A stretch of DNA of 64,000 bases from positions 124,001-188,000 of the forward strand of contig CBDBKC010000031.1 in assembly GCA_965206655.1 (NCBI GenBank). Reading direction: 5' to 3'. This stretch comes from JAPPLB01 sp965206655 (lineage in GTDB: Bacteria > Acidobacteriota > Terriglobia > Bryobacterales > UBA6623). Both the position numbers and the translations under genes were made by a program. Every line of letters begins with the position of its first letter. Position 1 is the first letter of the stretch. This document shows positions 8,730 to 17,334 of the stretch, in pieces. The notes under the pieces are model-generated. The model saw nothing but the letters and a program-made list of their open reading frames with translations, did not search any database and was not told the DNA's origin.

Positions 8730-9563
8730 CTAACCGCGCTGGCCGTCTAGGACGCCGCGCATGTACGCGAAGGATTCGGCCATGCCTTGTTGGGGCGCGT
8801 TCACGTTGATCTCATACTCCAGGCCTACGACGCCTGAGTAGTTGAGTTTCTTCAGGGTCGCGAAGATCTTCGCGACGGGCAATTGCCCCTTGCCGACTTC
8901 GACCTGACTACCTTTGTCGGTGAAGTTGCTGAGGTCTTTGATGTGGATGTCGTGGAGGCGGTCGCCGGCCATCTCGATCTCTTCGATGACGTCGACGCCG
9001 GTGCGCGCGGCGTGTCCGAGGTCGAGGCAGAGCCCCATGCGCGGGTCCATGTTCTTGACGCGCTTGAGGACGCTGGCGCCGTTGGGGTAGAGGTCGTCCT
9101 CGGGGCCGTGGTTGTGGATGGCGATTTTCAGGTCAAACTTCTTGGCGTACTTTTCGATGTGGCCGAGGTTGTTGTGCGTGGGCGCGCAGACAACGGTGGG
9201 GAGGCCGGCGTTCTTGGCGTACTCAAGGTGGTAGCGGACGAAATCTTCATCGTCTTCGCCGAGGCCGATATTGCCCCCGGAAACGATCGTCAGTCCCGCG
9301 TCTTGGAACTCCTTGCGGGCCGCCGCGAGGTCTTCTTTCGAGAGATAGTACGGCATGTGGTACGCCTTGACGTTGACGTACTTGATCCCGAGTTCTTTGA
9401 CGATTGCGATGGCCTGCGAGCGGCTGAACTTGCGCAACGAATAGGTTGCGACCGCCAAGCGAACATCGTCCCAATGGTGGTCGGCGGTGGTGACGGCGGG
9501 GAGAGCCGGCGAAGCGGCTAGAGCAGTTGCGCCGGCGATGAAATTGCGTCTTGTGCTTGTCAT
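8730..9563 (-). CDS. Tat-exported sugar phosphate isomerase/epimerase-like TIM barrel
   Basis: A 277-residue AP-endonuclease-2-fold (xylose-isomerase-like TIM barrel) protein. A twin-arginine signal (STRRNFIAGATALAASPALP) precedes the barrel, so I take the ATG at 9563 rather than the upstream one at 9587. Metal-binding positions typical of the fold are visible: IHNHGPEDD, CLDLGHAA, DIHIKDLS and GLEYE. Members usually isomerise or epimerise sugars, or act on inositol-type substrates, but the substrate cannot be read from sequence. Export of such an enzyme with a folded metal site is common in acidobacteria and planctomycetes. It stands alone between the hairpin array and the LamG remnant. A second, distantly similar Tat-exported barrel is encoded at 25701. 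Confidence 0.85.
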   Translation of the reverse strand: MTSTRRNFIAGATALAASPALPAVTTADHHWDDVRLAVATYSLRKFSRSQAIAIVKELGIKYVNVKAYHMPYYLSKEDLAAARKEFQDAGLTIVSGGNIGLGEDDEDFVRYHLEYAKNAGLPTVVCAPTHNNLGHIEKYAKKFDLKIAIHNHGPEDDLYPNGASVLKRVKNMDPRMGLCLDLGHAARTGVDVIEEIEMAGDRLHDIHIKDLSNFTDKGSQVEVGKGQLPVAKIFATLKKLNYSGVVGLEYEINVNAPQQGMAESFAYMRGVLDGQRG

Positions 9564-9609
9564 GATTGAGCCGTTTCCTTCGAACAAAGAATAGCCTACT
9601 TGGCCACGC

Positions 9610-11395
9610 TTAAGGCGAACTCATGTCGGAGGCAATCGCTGACGGGGACAATTCTTCAGCATAGATCCGGGCCGCGTCGAGTGAAAAGTTCACGTAGGCG
9701 CCGTTGTACCAAGACGCGCGGCCGAAGGTAGGCTGCGAAGCGATCTGCGGGGTGAAGCCGCTGAAGACCCCGGTTCGGTCGAGCAGTCCGTCGATGTAGA
9801 TAGCGCCCCGGCGGGTCGAACCTTCAAACGTAAATGCGACGTGATGCCACTGATCGAGTTCGAGGGCCGTATTCGAAACAAGCCAACTCGAGTAGCTGGG
9901 CAGACCCGCGACGGACAGCAGCAGCCGGCCCGAGGAATTGACTCCACAGAACCACCCCTGGTAGTCGCCGCCGTAGTTTGAAAAGATCACTCCCCAGCCG
10001 AGGGGAAGCGCTTGTAGTTTGATCCACGCCGTGAAGGTGAGTTTGGCGGCGCTCAGGTCGGGATCGGGCGTGAGGGTGGCGTAGTCGGAGACACCATTGA
10101 AGGAACGGGCCAAGCCGGAATAGCCCGCGACGGAGCTGGTTCCGGTGCCGGCCGTAACAGCGTTGTGGTGGTTGCCCGAACTGTCGGCGAGGGTGACGCC
10201 GGGCCCCTGACCCGGGTCGTCAAGAGTCCAGACGGCGGCGGGCTGAAGCGCGGAGGGGGCAGGGAAGGAAGTGTAGTCTCCCTGGACTTGGGCCGGGGCC
10301 CAGACGTCGGGGAGTAGCTCGGTCTCGTCGATCGAGAACGCCAGGTGGTAGCCGTTGTACCAACTCGCTTTTCCGACGGAAACCGTTCCTGAGTCTTGTG
10401 GTGTTAGGCCGGCGACAACGGATTGGTTTTGTAAGAGGCCATCGAGATAGAGAGAGGCGCTTTGCGTTGTGGCGTCGTAGGCCACTGTGACGTGATACCA
10501 ACGGCTGAGGTCGAGGGCCGAGGACGAGAGGATGCCTTGAGATGATGCGGGCAAGCGATTCAGTGAGAACAGCAGTCGTCCGTCGGGCCGCACGGCGACG
10601 TACCACCCTTGGTAGTTGCCTCCGTAGTTTGCGAAGACCACGCCGAGCCCGGCGGGATAGCTTTCCAGTTTGAGCCATGTTCGTAGCGTGAACCGCGAAG
10701 TCGCCAGGTGGGGCGACCAGGTGATGGTCATTGCATCGTTCACGCCATTGAAGCGGCGCGCGATGCCGTTCACGCCGGCTGTCTGCGTGGTTCCAACGAG
10801 AACGCCATTGTGTCCGTTGCCGGAGACGTCTTCGGCGCCGTCACTGAAGTCCCAGCGGGCGACCACGAACGGGTTGGTCGGAGGAGCAGGGGCAAGGTCA
10901 TTTCGGGTTCCAGGCCAGAGATTGTGGTCTGCGCGCCGAGGCTGCCATCGATGTACATCGACACCTGTTGCGTCAGATGATCGTAGGTCACGGCGACGTG
11001 ATGCCAACTTCCCAACAGGAGTGGATTGGCGGATGAGAGCCATTGCGCCGTGGAGGGCTGTTTGGCGGTGAGGAATAGCAAGTGTCCTTGCGAGTTGACG
11101 CCGAGCCACCAGCCGCGATAGTTACCTCCGTAGGCGGAGAGGATCATGCCCAGACTTGCCGGATAGGATTCCAGACGCGCCCAAGCTCTGACGGTGAAGC
11201 CGGCCGGCGTGAACGCTGAGGCGGGACCGAAGTCGATCGAGTCGGTCGAGCCGTTAAGCCGGCGGGCGTTACCGACAGCGCCCGGGACGGCGATGGTTCC
11301 GAAGCTTTGGGTCAGGCCGTCGTGCCCGTTACCGGAGAGGTCGCTCACGCTGACGGCGCTCCCCGCACCGGCTTCCTCGAACGGCCATCGGTGGT
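9610..11395 (-). pseudogene. Frame-disrupted tail of three LamG domains of the M36 protease gene
   Basis: Three concanavalin-like LamG domains are encoded here but not in the protease's reading frame. The first (WPFEEAGAG ... MYIDGSLGAQTTISGLEPEM) is one base out of phase with the protease frame from about 11390. The second and third (WDFSDGAEDVSGNGHNG ... YNGYHLAFSIDETELL; WTLDDPGQG ... NFSLDAARIYAEELSPS) are in a further frame from about 10900 to the stop at 9610. The first domain also lacks the final strands (GKASWYNGY... in its siblings) at the junction, so material was lost there as well as phase. LamG repeats after a secreted protease usually bind polysaccharide or matrix. Without recoding they would not be made, as no convincing internal start exists. 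Confidence 0.75.
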
Positions 11396-13927
11396 CGGTG
11401 GAGGTGGACCGCCGGCTGCTCCGAGTTGCGAGACTCGAATATTGTCGAGGAACCAACCCTCGTGGGCGTTCGAAGAAGCGTCAAAGGTATCGAAGTCGAA
11501 GCGCAGCCGAATGGTTTGTCCGGCGTATCGGGTGAGGTTCACCTGATGATGCTCGAAGTCGGCGGTGTCGTGCGCCAAATGGCTAATCGTTCGCCAAGAC
11601 GCGCCGTTGTCGGCGCTGATCATGAGGCGCCCGGAATCGGCATTGAGATACGCCCCGCTTACACTGCCCAAACTGATGCCGGATCCGAAGCCTTCACCGT
11701 CGAGGAACTGGTCCCACTCGACGAGCGCGCCGGATACGCCCGTCAGATCAGCTAGAGGCGAGGTCAAAGTTCCGAAGACACGGACGCCGGTATTGTAGTT
11801 TCCGGCCGCTTCGTCACCGAACCACCAGGAATGAGCACCTGCCGCCGCCCGGCGGGTCGAGACGTGCCAATGTCCGGTCGCCTGCCAGCTCGAGCCGCCC
11901 GACTCGGCGTCTTCAAACAGCAGCGTTGCGCCGACGGCTGGAGCCGCCCCTCCGCAGGACGGCGGCAAGTCGAAGGCTTCGAAAACGCTCAGCGCTGTAT
12001 CGTTGGGTTGAGCGGGCTCGGAAGGATTGAGAGCCGCGGAGGCCCCGAAACCACGGGCCGCGAAGGTGCTCCAAAGCGGACAGCCATCGGAGCCGCCCAC
12101 CCCGACCAGTTGGGCCGCCTGAAGAATGGCGTCTCTCGCATCGAGCATTGACGGTCGGCTGGGAGTGAGCTTGAGTCCGATGGTAACGACTTGCTCGAAG
12201 TCTTCGGCGCCGAGAGCCAGGCGCAGATCCCAAAGCACAGTTGCCCAGATTTCGCCGTCGCGATGGAGTTGGGGAACGCGCAGCAGCCGCCCGGTCCCAG
12301 GGATCACCTTCAGGAAGAGCGTGCCCATGTCCCCGAAAGTGTACGGGCTGTTATCGTAGGCCACCGTACGGAGCCCGGTCGTCGGGTTCCCGGTTACGTA
12401 CTCGCCGATGATCGGGTCAGCGGTGAACGAGGCGGCGTAGATGTCGCTCCATCCTTCGCTCATCGCGCCGCTGTGCCAGAGATGCAGGCCGGCCGCGTTG
12501 GTAGGGCCGCCGACGAGCCGTGTCGACAAGCCGTGGGCATACTCGTGAATCATGACGTCGGCGTCGAAGGCCGCGTCACGGCCGCTCCATGTGAAGAGTC
12601 CCAACTGCATTCGCGGCGCGATGCCGTCGGGAGGCGCGAGAAAGGTCGCGTTGTTCACAACGGACGAATCCTCGACATCGATTCGGACGGGATCGCCTTG
12701 GGCCCCGCCCCGTGCAAAGTTGTTGGCCTGGAAGTTTCCAGCGGGCTCATCGAACCCGAGACGGTAGAGCCAGTCGTGTACAACGTTCGCCCAGTAGAAA
12801 GCGTTTGTGAGCGCGGCATCGCGATCAGGCAAGGGGTTGCCCGTGGTTGCGTAGCTGTCAGTGAACGCGAAATCAAACTCTCCCGAAGCACCGGTTGCGC
12901 GGGCATCGCACAGGTTGTTTGCATCAACGTCGCGGCAGGCATCCACGTTGTTGCCATTGGTTTCGTTGTTATCGACCCAACAAGAGCCTTCGAGAACGCC
13001 CGTGCGAAACCAGCCGGGGTAGATCTCCGCCGGACAGAGCCCACTGGTGGAAGGCCAGCCGGCGAGGGATTCCGAGCTTTGTGGACCCTGCGTGGGGTTC
13101 GGCCGATCGGGCGAACGAAAAACATTCCCCCAGGGTTCCAATGTTCGTAGCAGGTTGCGACTGAAGAGAATCTCACCGCTGTTGCCATCAACGACGACCC
13201 AGTAGGCGCGTTGCGGGGAAAAGTCGATCAGCATCTCCCAAGCAGCCACGGCTTGGGTTTCCAGTGCGAACCACACCAAGCGAACCGGTGCCGCACTCTG
13301 AAGGTTGGGCCCGAACAGGACCATCTGGCGTTCCGGTCCCGTCTCGGGGGACTGGACACTGAGGCTCAATTCGAGGTCTGGAGATAGTTCGGCGGCGGCG
13401 GATTCGACGGCTTGGCGCTGAGAGAGTGTGACCGAGAGGTAGCCGGGCTCGTATTCTACCGGGGCCTGGTTGACTCGCCAGATCCGGCCATCCCGGCCGA
13501 CATGCACGGTTGATTGCGCATCGAAGAACGTCACCCCCGCCCTTTGCGGTTCGAAGACCAGATGATTGAGCTCGGCTTCAGGAGACTCGTAGCGAGCCGT
13601 GAGCGCCCAGGCGAACGTTCGTAGTGCCTTCGCTTGTGAGGAGTCGTTCAACCGTGAGAGGTAGTCACGGGCGATGGTTTCCGGATCACCGGCGCGGGGT
13701 GCCGTCAGCGAGGTACCGGCTCGAAAGAGGGTCCGCCCACGAGTGGTCTGGCCGATGTTGCTCGATGCTTCTTCACTCTTCGCTTCTTCACTCTTCGATC
13801 GAACCAGCGGATGCGTCCTGCGGTCGAAACGATCATAGTCGAGGCGGGAAAGACCCTGCCCGGAAACGACGGCAGCCCCGGCGAGCAGGCAAGTCACGCC
13901 GGCGGTGAGAGACGAACGTATACACAC
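11345..13927 (-). CDS. Secreted M36 (fungalysin-type) metallopeptidase
   Basis: About 860 residues. A signal peptide (LTAGVTCLLAGAAVVSGQG) precedes an FTP/PepSY-like propeptide (to about residue 270) and an M36 catalytic domain with MIHEYAHGLSTRLVGG (HExxH) and the downstream ligand in SGAMSEGWSDIYA, so the zinc site is intact. After the protease comes a MAM/jelly-roll-like domain (LFEDAESGGSSWQ ... WFLDNIRVSQLG) and a proline linker. The stop at 11345 arises because the linker runs into the wrong frame for the LamG domains that follow. The enzyme itself is full length and probably functional as an extracellular endopeptidase, but without its LamG tail. The start is a GTG at 13927. It is divergent from the DegT gene. 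Confidence 0.85.
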   Translation of the reverse strand: MCIRSSLTAGVTCLLAGAAVVSGQGLSRLDYDRFDRRTHPLVRSKSEEAKSEEASSNIGQTTRGRTLFRAGTSLTAPRAGDPETIARDYLSRLNDSSQAKALRTFAWALTARYESPEAELNHLVFEPQRAGVTFFDAQSTVHVGRDGRIWRVNQAPVEYEPGYLSVTLSQRQAVESAAAELSPDLELSLSVQSPETGPERQMVLFGPNLQSAAPVRLVWFALETQAVAAWEMLIDFSPQRAYWVVVDGNSGEILFSRNLLRTLEPWGNVFRSPDRPNPTQGPQSSESLAGWPSTSGLCPAEIYPGWFRTGVLEGSCWVDNNETNGNNVDACRDVDANNLCDARATGASGEFDFAFTDSYATTGNPLPDRDAALTNAFYWANVVHDWLYRLGFDEPAGNFQANNFARGGAQGDPVRIDVEDSSVVNNATFLAPPDGIAPRMQLGLFTWSGRDAAFDADVMIHEYAHGLSTRLVGGPTNAAGLHLWHSGAMSEGWSDIYAASFTADPIIGEYVTGNPTTGLRTVAYDNSPYTFGDMGTLFLKVIPGTGRLLRVPQLHRDGEIWATVLWDLRLALGAEDFEQVVTIGLKLTPSRPSMLDARDAILQAAQLVGVGGSDGCPLWSTFAARGFGASAALNPSEPAQPNDTALSVFEAFDLPPSCGGAAPAVGATLLFEDAESGGSSWQATGHWHVSTRRAAAGAHSWWFGDEAAGNYNTGVRVFGTLTSPLADLTGVSGALVEWDQFLDGEGFGSGISLGSVSGAYLNADSGRLMISADNGASWRTISHLAHDTADFEHHQVNLTRYAGQTIRLRFDFDTFDASSNAHEGWFLDNIRVSQLGAAGGPPPPTTDGRSRKPVRGAPSA

Positions 13928-14031
13928 ATTGCTCTTTTCGACTCTTCCGGGGAGGACTTAGCAAGACCGTTCGAATCGCGACGCGGCAAGGGCCGCAAAT
14001 TGTGCCTAAAGATGCCGTATCCTAATCGAAT

Positions 14032-15234
14032 ATGCCTCAGAAACTTGCCATGCACGGCGGTCCACCGATCCGTACAAAACCCTATCCGGAATGGCCCATG
14101 GCGGGCGCCCGAGAAGAAGAATTGCTGCTGGAGGTCATCCGGTCGCAACAATGGGGCGGGTATCATCCGTTCGTCGGCGAGTTCGAGAAACTGTTCGCGG
14201 AGATGCACGATTGCCGGCACGCCGTCTCTTGTGCCAATGGGACCGTCGCGATCGAGATCGCGCTGCACGCCGGGGGCATCGGGCCCGGCGACGAAGTCAT
14301 TGTTCCCGCCCACAGTTTTATCGCGACGGCGTCAGCGGTGTCGCGGACGGGCGCGATCCCGGTCTTCGTTGATATCGACCGCGAGACCTACAACATCTCG
14401 CCGGACCGCATCCTGGAGGCGGCCGGAGAACGCACCAAAGCCGTGATCGTGGTTCACTTTGGCGGGATGATGCTCGACATGGACCGTATCGCAGAGGTAG
14501 CGGCGCAAACGAACTTGATTGTTATTGAAGATGCGGCGCACGTCCATGGAGCCGAATGGCACGGCAAACGTGCGGGGAGCCTGGGATTGGCGGGGACATT
14601 CAGCTTTCAGAATTCGAAGGTGATGACGTCGGGCGAGGGCGGCCTGATCACAACCAATGATGATGATCTGGCCGCGCGGGCACGCTCGTTCGCGAATTGC
14701 GGACGGCGTGAGGGGCATGGCTGGTTTGACCATTTCACGCTCGCGACGAACTACCGCATGACGGGCTTTCAGGCAGCGGTATTGAAGGCGCAAATCGAAC
14801 GCCTCCCGGAGCAGATCCGGCTGCGGGAAACGAACGGCGAACTGTTGATGCGATCCGTCCGCGCGCCTGGTGTGCGCTTCCAGACCGCCCCGGAGGGAGC
14901 GAGCGTGAAGTCCTTCTACATCGTGAGTGCGGCGATTGGCGAGAAAGAATTCGGCGTGGGGCGAGATGATCTGGTCAAGGCGCTGAAAGCCGAGGGGATC
15001 CCCTGCGCTCCCTTCTATTCGCACCCGCTTTACAAGAACCCGATGTACCAGGATGTCGCTCACCGCGTGGAGGCATGCCCGGTCGCGGAAGAGGTTTGCG
15101 GTAACTCATTCTGGTTGCCTCTCAAGACGCTGATGGGCGGCGAGGAAGACACGCTCGACGTGGTCCGAGCCATCGAGAAGGTACACGCCGCCTACAAGCC
15201 GATTGAAGCCGGAGCCGGGGTCTCGGTCAATTGA
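14032..15234 (+). CDS. DegT/DnrJ/EryC1/StrS-family PLP aminotransferase
   Basis: A 400-residue fold-type-I PLP enzyme of the sugar aminotransferase family. MHGGPPIRTKPYPEWPM is the usual N-terminus, AVSCANGTVAIEIAL binds the cofactor phosphate, VIEDAAHVHGAEW carries the PLP-binding Asp, and the Schiff-base lysine lies in SFQNSKVMTSGEGGLI. Relatives transaminate keto-sugars for cell-surface glycans or antibiotics, or act on inosose. The substrate is not identifiable because no nucleotide-sugar genes flank it. Transketolase lies convergently downstream. A TATCCT box ends only 8 nt before the ATG and no Shine-Dalgarno is seen, so the mRNA may be leaderless. Confidence 0.9.
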   Translation: MPQKLAMHGGPPIRTKPYPEWPMAGAREEELLLEVIRSQQWGGYHPFVGEFEKLFAEMHDCRHAVSCANGTVAIEIALHAGGIGPGDEVIVPAHSFIATASAVSRTGAIPVFVDIDRETYNISPDRILEAAGERTKAVIVVHFGGMMLDMDRIAEVAAQTNLIVIEDAAHVHGAEWHGKRAGSLGLAGTFSFQNSKVMTSGEGGLITTNDDDLAARARSFANCGRREGHGWFDHFTLATNYRMTGFQAAVLKAQIERLPEQIRLRETNGELLMRSVRAPGVRFQTAPEGASVKSFYIVSAAIGEKEFGVGRDDLVKALKAEGIPCAPFYSHPLYKNPMYQDVAHRVEACPVAEEVCGNSFWLPLKTLMGGEEDTLDVVRAIEKVHAAYKPIEAGAGVSVN

Positions 15235-15402
15235 GATAGCGGGTCTCGTACAGCAGGCGGGAGTCGCCGAGAGGCCTACGCGTCACAGGGTTGTTGTCCA
15301 TGCATCCCCTGAGGAAGAACGCCAAGGAACGTCGCGAGGACTACGGTGTATTTGAAGAAACGACGCACTCTTCTCTTGAGGCGTCATGACGCTTTCGCGC
15401 GG

Positions 15403-17259
15403 TCAAAGAGCCTTCCGAACCGCGGTGGCAATGTGACGAGCCGAGATCCCGAATTGATCGAGCAGTTCGTCGGAGCCGCCACTGCGTGCGATCGAGCGGA
15501 CCGCCAGCTTGTGGACCTGGACTCGCTCGGTCGCGAGTGCGGATAGCACGGCGTCTCCAATGCCCCCGTGGGGGTAGTGATCTTCGACCGTGACGAAGCG
15601 GCCGCTTGTTGCGGAGGAGGCCTCGAGGAGTGCGTCGCGGTCGATCGGCTGAATGCTGAACAAGTCGATGACACGTACCGCGATCCCTTCTTTAGCGAGT
15701 TCGTCGTGTGCCGTGAGCGCCTCGAAGAGAGTGACGCCTGCGGAGACGATGGTGACTTGATCGTTGTCGCTCTTGCGAACGACTTTGCATTTGCCGACTG
15801 CAAACGTTTCGCCGGCATCGTAAATCACCGCTGTCTTCGGCCGGCTGGTGCGCACGTAAACGGGACCGTCCGTTGCCGCCGCTAGTTGGATCGCCCGCCA
15901 GCCGCTTGTTCCGTCGCTGGGATAGAGCACTGTGTAATTGGGCTCAGCGCAGGTCATGGCGAGGTCTTCGAGACCCATCTGCGACGGTCCGTCTTCGCCG
16001 ATCGAGATGCCGGCGTGGGTGCCGACGAGCTTGATGTTCGATGAACTGATCGCGGCCATGCGCATGAAGTCATAGGCACGAGTGAGGAAACAGGCGAAGC
16101 TTGCCGCGAAGGGGATCTTACCCCGTGCGGCGAGACCCATCGCGACGCCAACCATGTTCTGTTCAGCGATGAACCCTTGGAAGAACCGTTCGGGCGAGAC
16201 TTTCTCGAGATCTTGGGTGAATGTTGAGTTCTTCACGTCGCCGTCGAGAGCCACGACTCGCGGGTCGGCCTTTGCCAAGGTGGCGAGCGCGGCACCGAAA
16301 GACTGCCGTGTGGCGACGGAGTCGCCGGTGGCGTAGCCGGGGCCGGGCGGGAAGCCCGAGTCGGGGGCGTTATGGCCGCGTGATGCGGGCAAGGTCGGCT
16401 TCCACTCGATGTTCTCGCCGGAGAGGCGCGACTCAATCGCGGTGATGGCCTGATCTGTCTGTTCACCTTTCGAGAATGGTTTGCCGTGCCAGTTATCCTT
16501 GTCTTCGGCGAAGTCGATGCCGCGGCCTTTGAATGTGCGGGCCAGGATGACTGTCGGCTGCCCCGGTGTTTCGGACGCTCTTTTATAGGCGGTAAGCAAC
16601 TCTTCGACGTTATGTCCATCGACGACGAGCGCCTGCCATCCAAACGCTTCCCAGCGGCGGCGGTGGGCGTCCATGTTGTGCTGAAGCATGGTGGGTGCGC
16701 TTTGCCCCAGGCGGTTTACGTCGATCGTTGCACACAAGTTGCCGAGTTTCCGGTCGGCAGCCATCGCTGCCGCTTCCCACACTGAACCTTCGGCAGATTC
16801 GCCGTCGCCGAGCAGCACATAGAAGCGCTCTGGAGTCTTGTCGAGACGCGACGCCAGCGCCATACCGACTCCCGCGGAGAGGCCTTGCCCCAACGACCCC
16901 GTCGCAAGGTCAACAAACGGCAGCTTCGTAGGCGGATGACCTTCCAAGTCGGAATCGATCTTGCGCAGATTCAGCAAAGCTTCTTTGGGGATGAACCCGG
17001 CCTCGGACCAGGCGGCGTAAAGGACAGGCGCGGCGTGACCCTTGGAAAGAATGAAGACGTCGTTGGCGGCGTCGGCGGGGTCTTTCGGGTCGTAACGCAT
17101 GACCGAAAAGAACAGCGTCGAGACGACCTCAGCCGCGGATGCGCAGCTCGTGGGATGCCCGCTAGCGGCTTCCGTAGTGGAGCGAATCGAGTGGATTCGC
17201 AGAAGATTAGCCTTGTCGTTGAGCAACGTGACGAGGCTCTTGTCAGTACCATTAGCCAT
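15403..17259 (-). CDS. tkt: Transketolase
   Basis: A single-chain transketolase of 618 residues, transferring two-carbon ketol units in the pentose phosphate pathway with thiamine diphosphate. Motifs in order: STTEAASGHPTSCASAAE, LSKGHAAPVLYAAW, TGSLGQGLSAGVGMAL, the ThDP-binding LLGDGESAEGSVWEAA followed by IDVNRLGQS, then the pyrimidine domain (FIAEQNMVGVAMGLA, FFRxF-like AASFACFLTRAYDFMR, HAGISIGEDGPSQ) and a C-terminal domain. It is closer in length to the shorter ~620-residue type than to E. coli TktA (~660). The ATG at 17259 gives MANGTDKS; the longer upstream frame reads into non-homologous sequence. Confidence 0.95.
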   Translation of the reverse strand: MANGTDKSLVTLLNDKANLLRIHSIRSTTEAASGHPTSCASAAEVVSTLFFSVMRYDPKDPADAANDVFILSKGHAAPVLYAAWSEAGFIPKEALLNLRKIDSDLEGHPPTKLPFVDLATGSLGQGLSAGVGMALASRLDKTPERFYVLLGDGESAEGSVWEAAAMAADRKLGNLCATIDVNRLGQSAPTMLQHNMDAHRRRWEAFGWQALVVDGHNVEELLTAYKRASETPGQPTVILARTFKGRGIDFAEDKDNWHGKPFSKGEQTDQAITAIESRLSGENIEWKPTLPASRGHNAPDSGFPPGPGYATGDSVATRQSFGAALATLAKADPRVVALDGDVKNSTFTQDLEKVSPERFFQGFIAEQNMVGVAMGLAARGKIPFAASFACFLTRAYDFMRMAAISSSNIKLVGTHAGISIGEDGPSQMGLEDLAMTCAEPNYTVLYPSDGTSGWRAIQLAAATDGPVYVRTSRPKTAVIYDAGETFAVGKCKVVRKSDNDQVTIVSAGVTLFEALTAHDELAKEGIAVRVIDLFSIQPIDRDALLEASSATSGRFVTVEDHYPHGGIGDAVLSALATERVQVHKLAVRSIARSGGSDELLDQFGISARHIATAVRKAL

Positions 17260-17334
17260 AACTATCCGGAGTTCCGGGCGTCCGCATACCCACCTCAACG
17301 AGGGAGAGCTGCCAGAAGGTACATCTTACTGGTT

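Noticed and set aside
12191..13150. 319-residue plus-strand frame
   Set aside because: Antisense shadow of the M36 protease, whose motifs are unambiguous on the minus strand.
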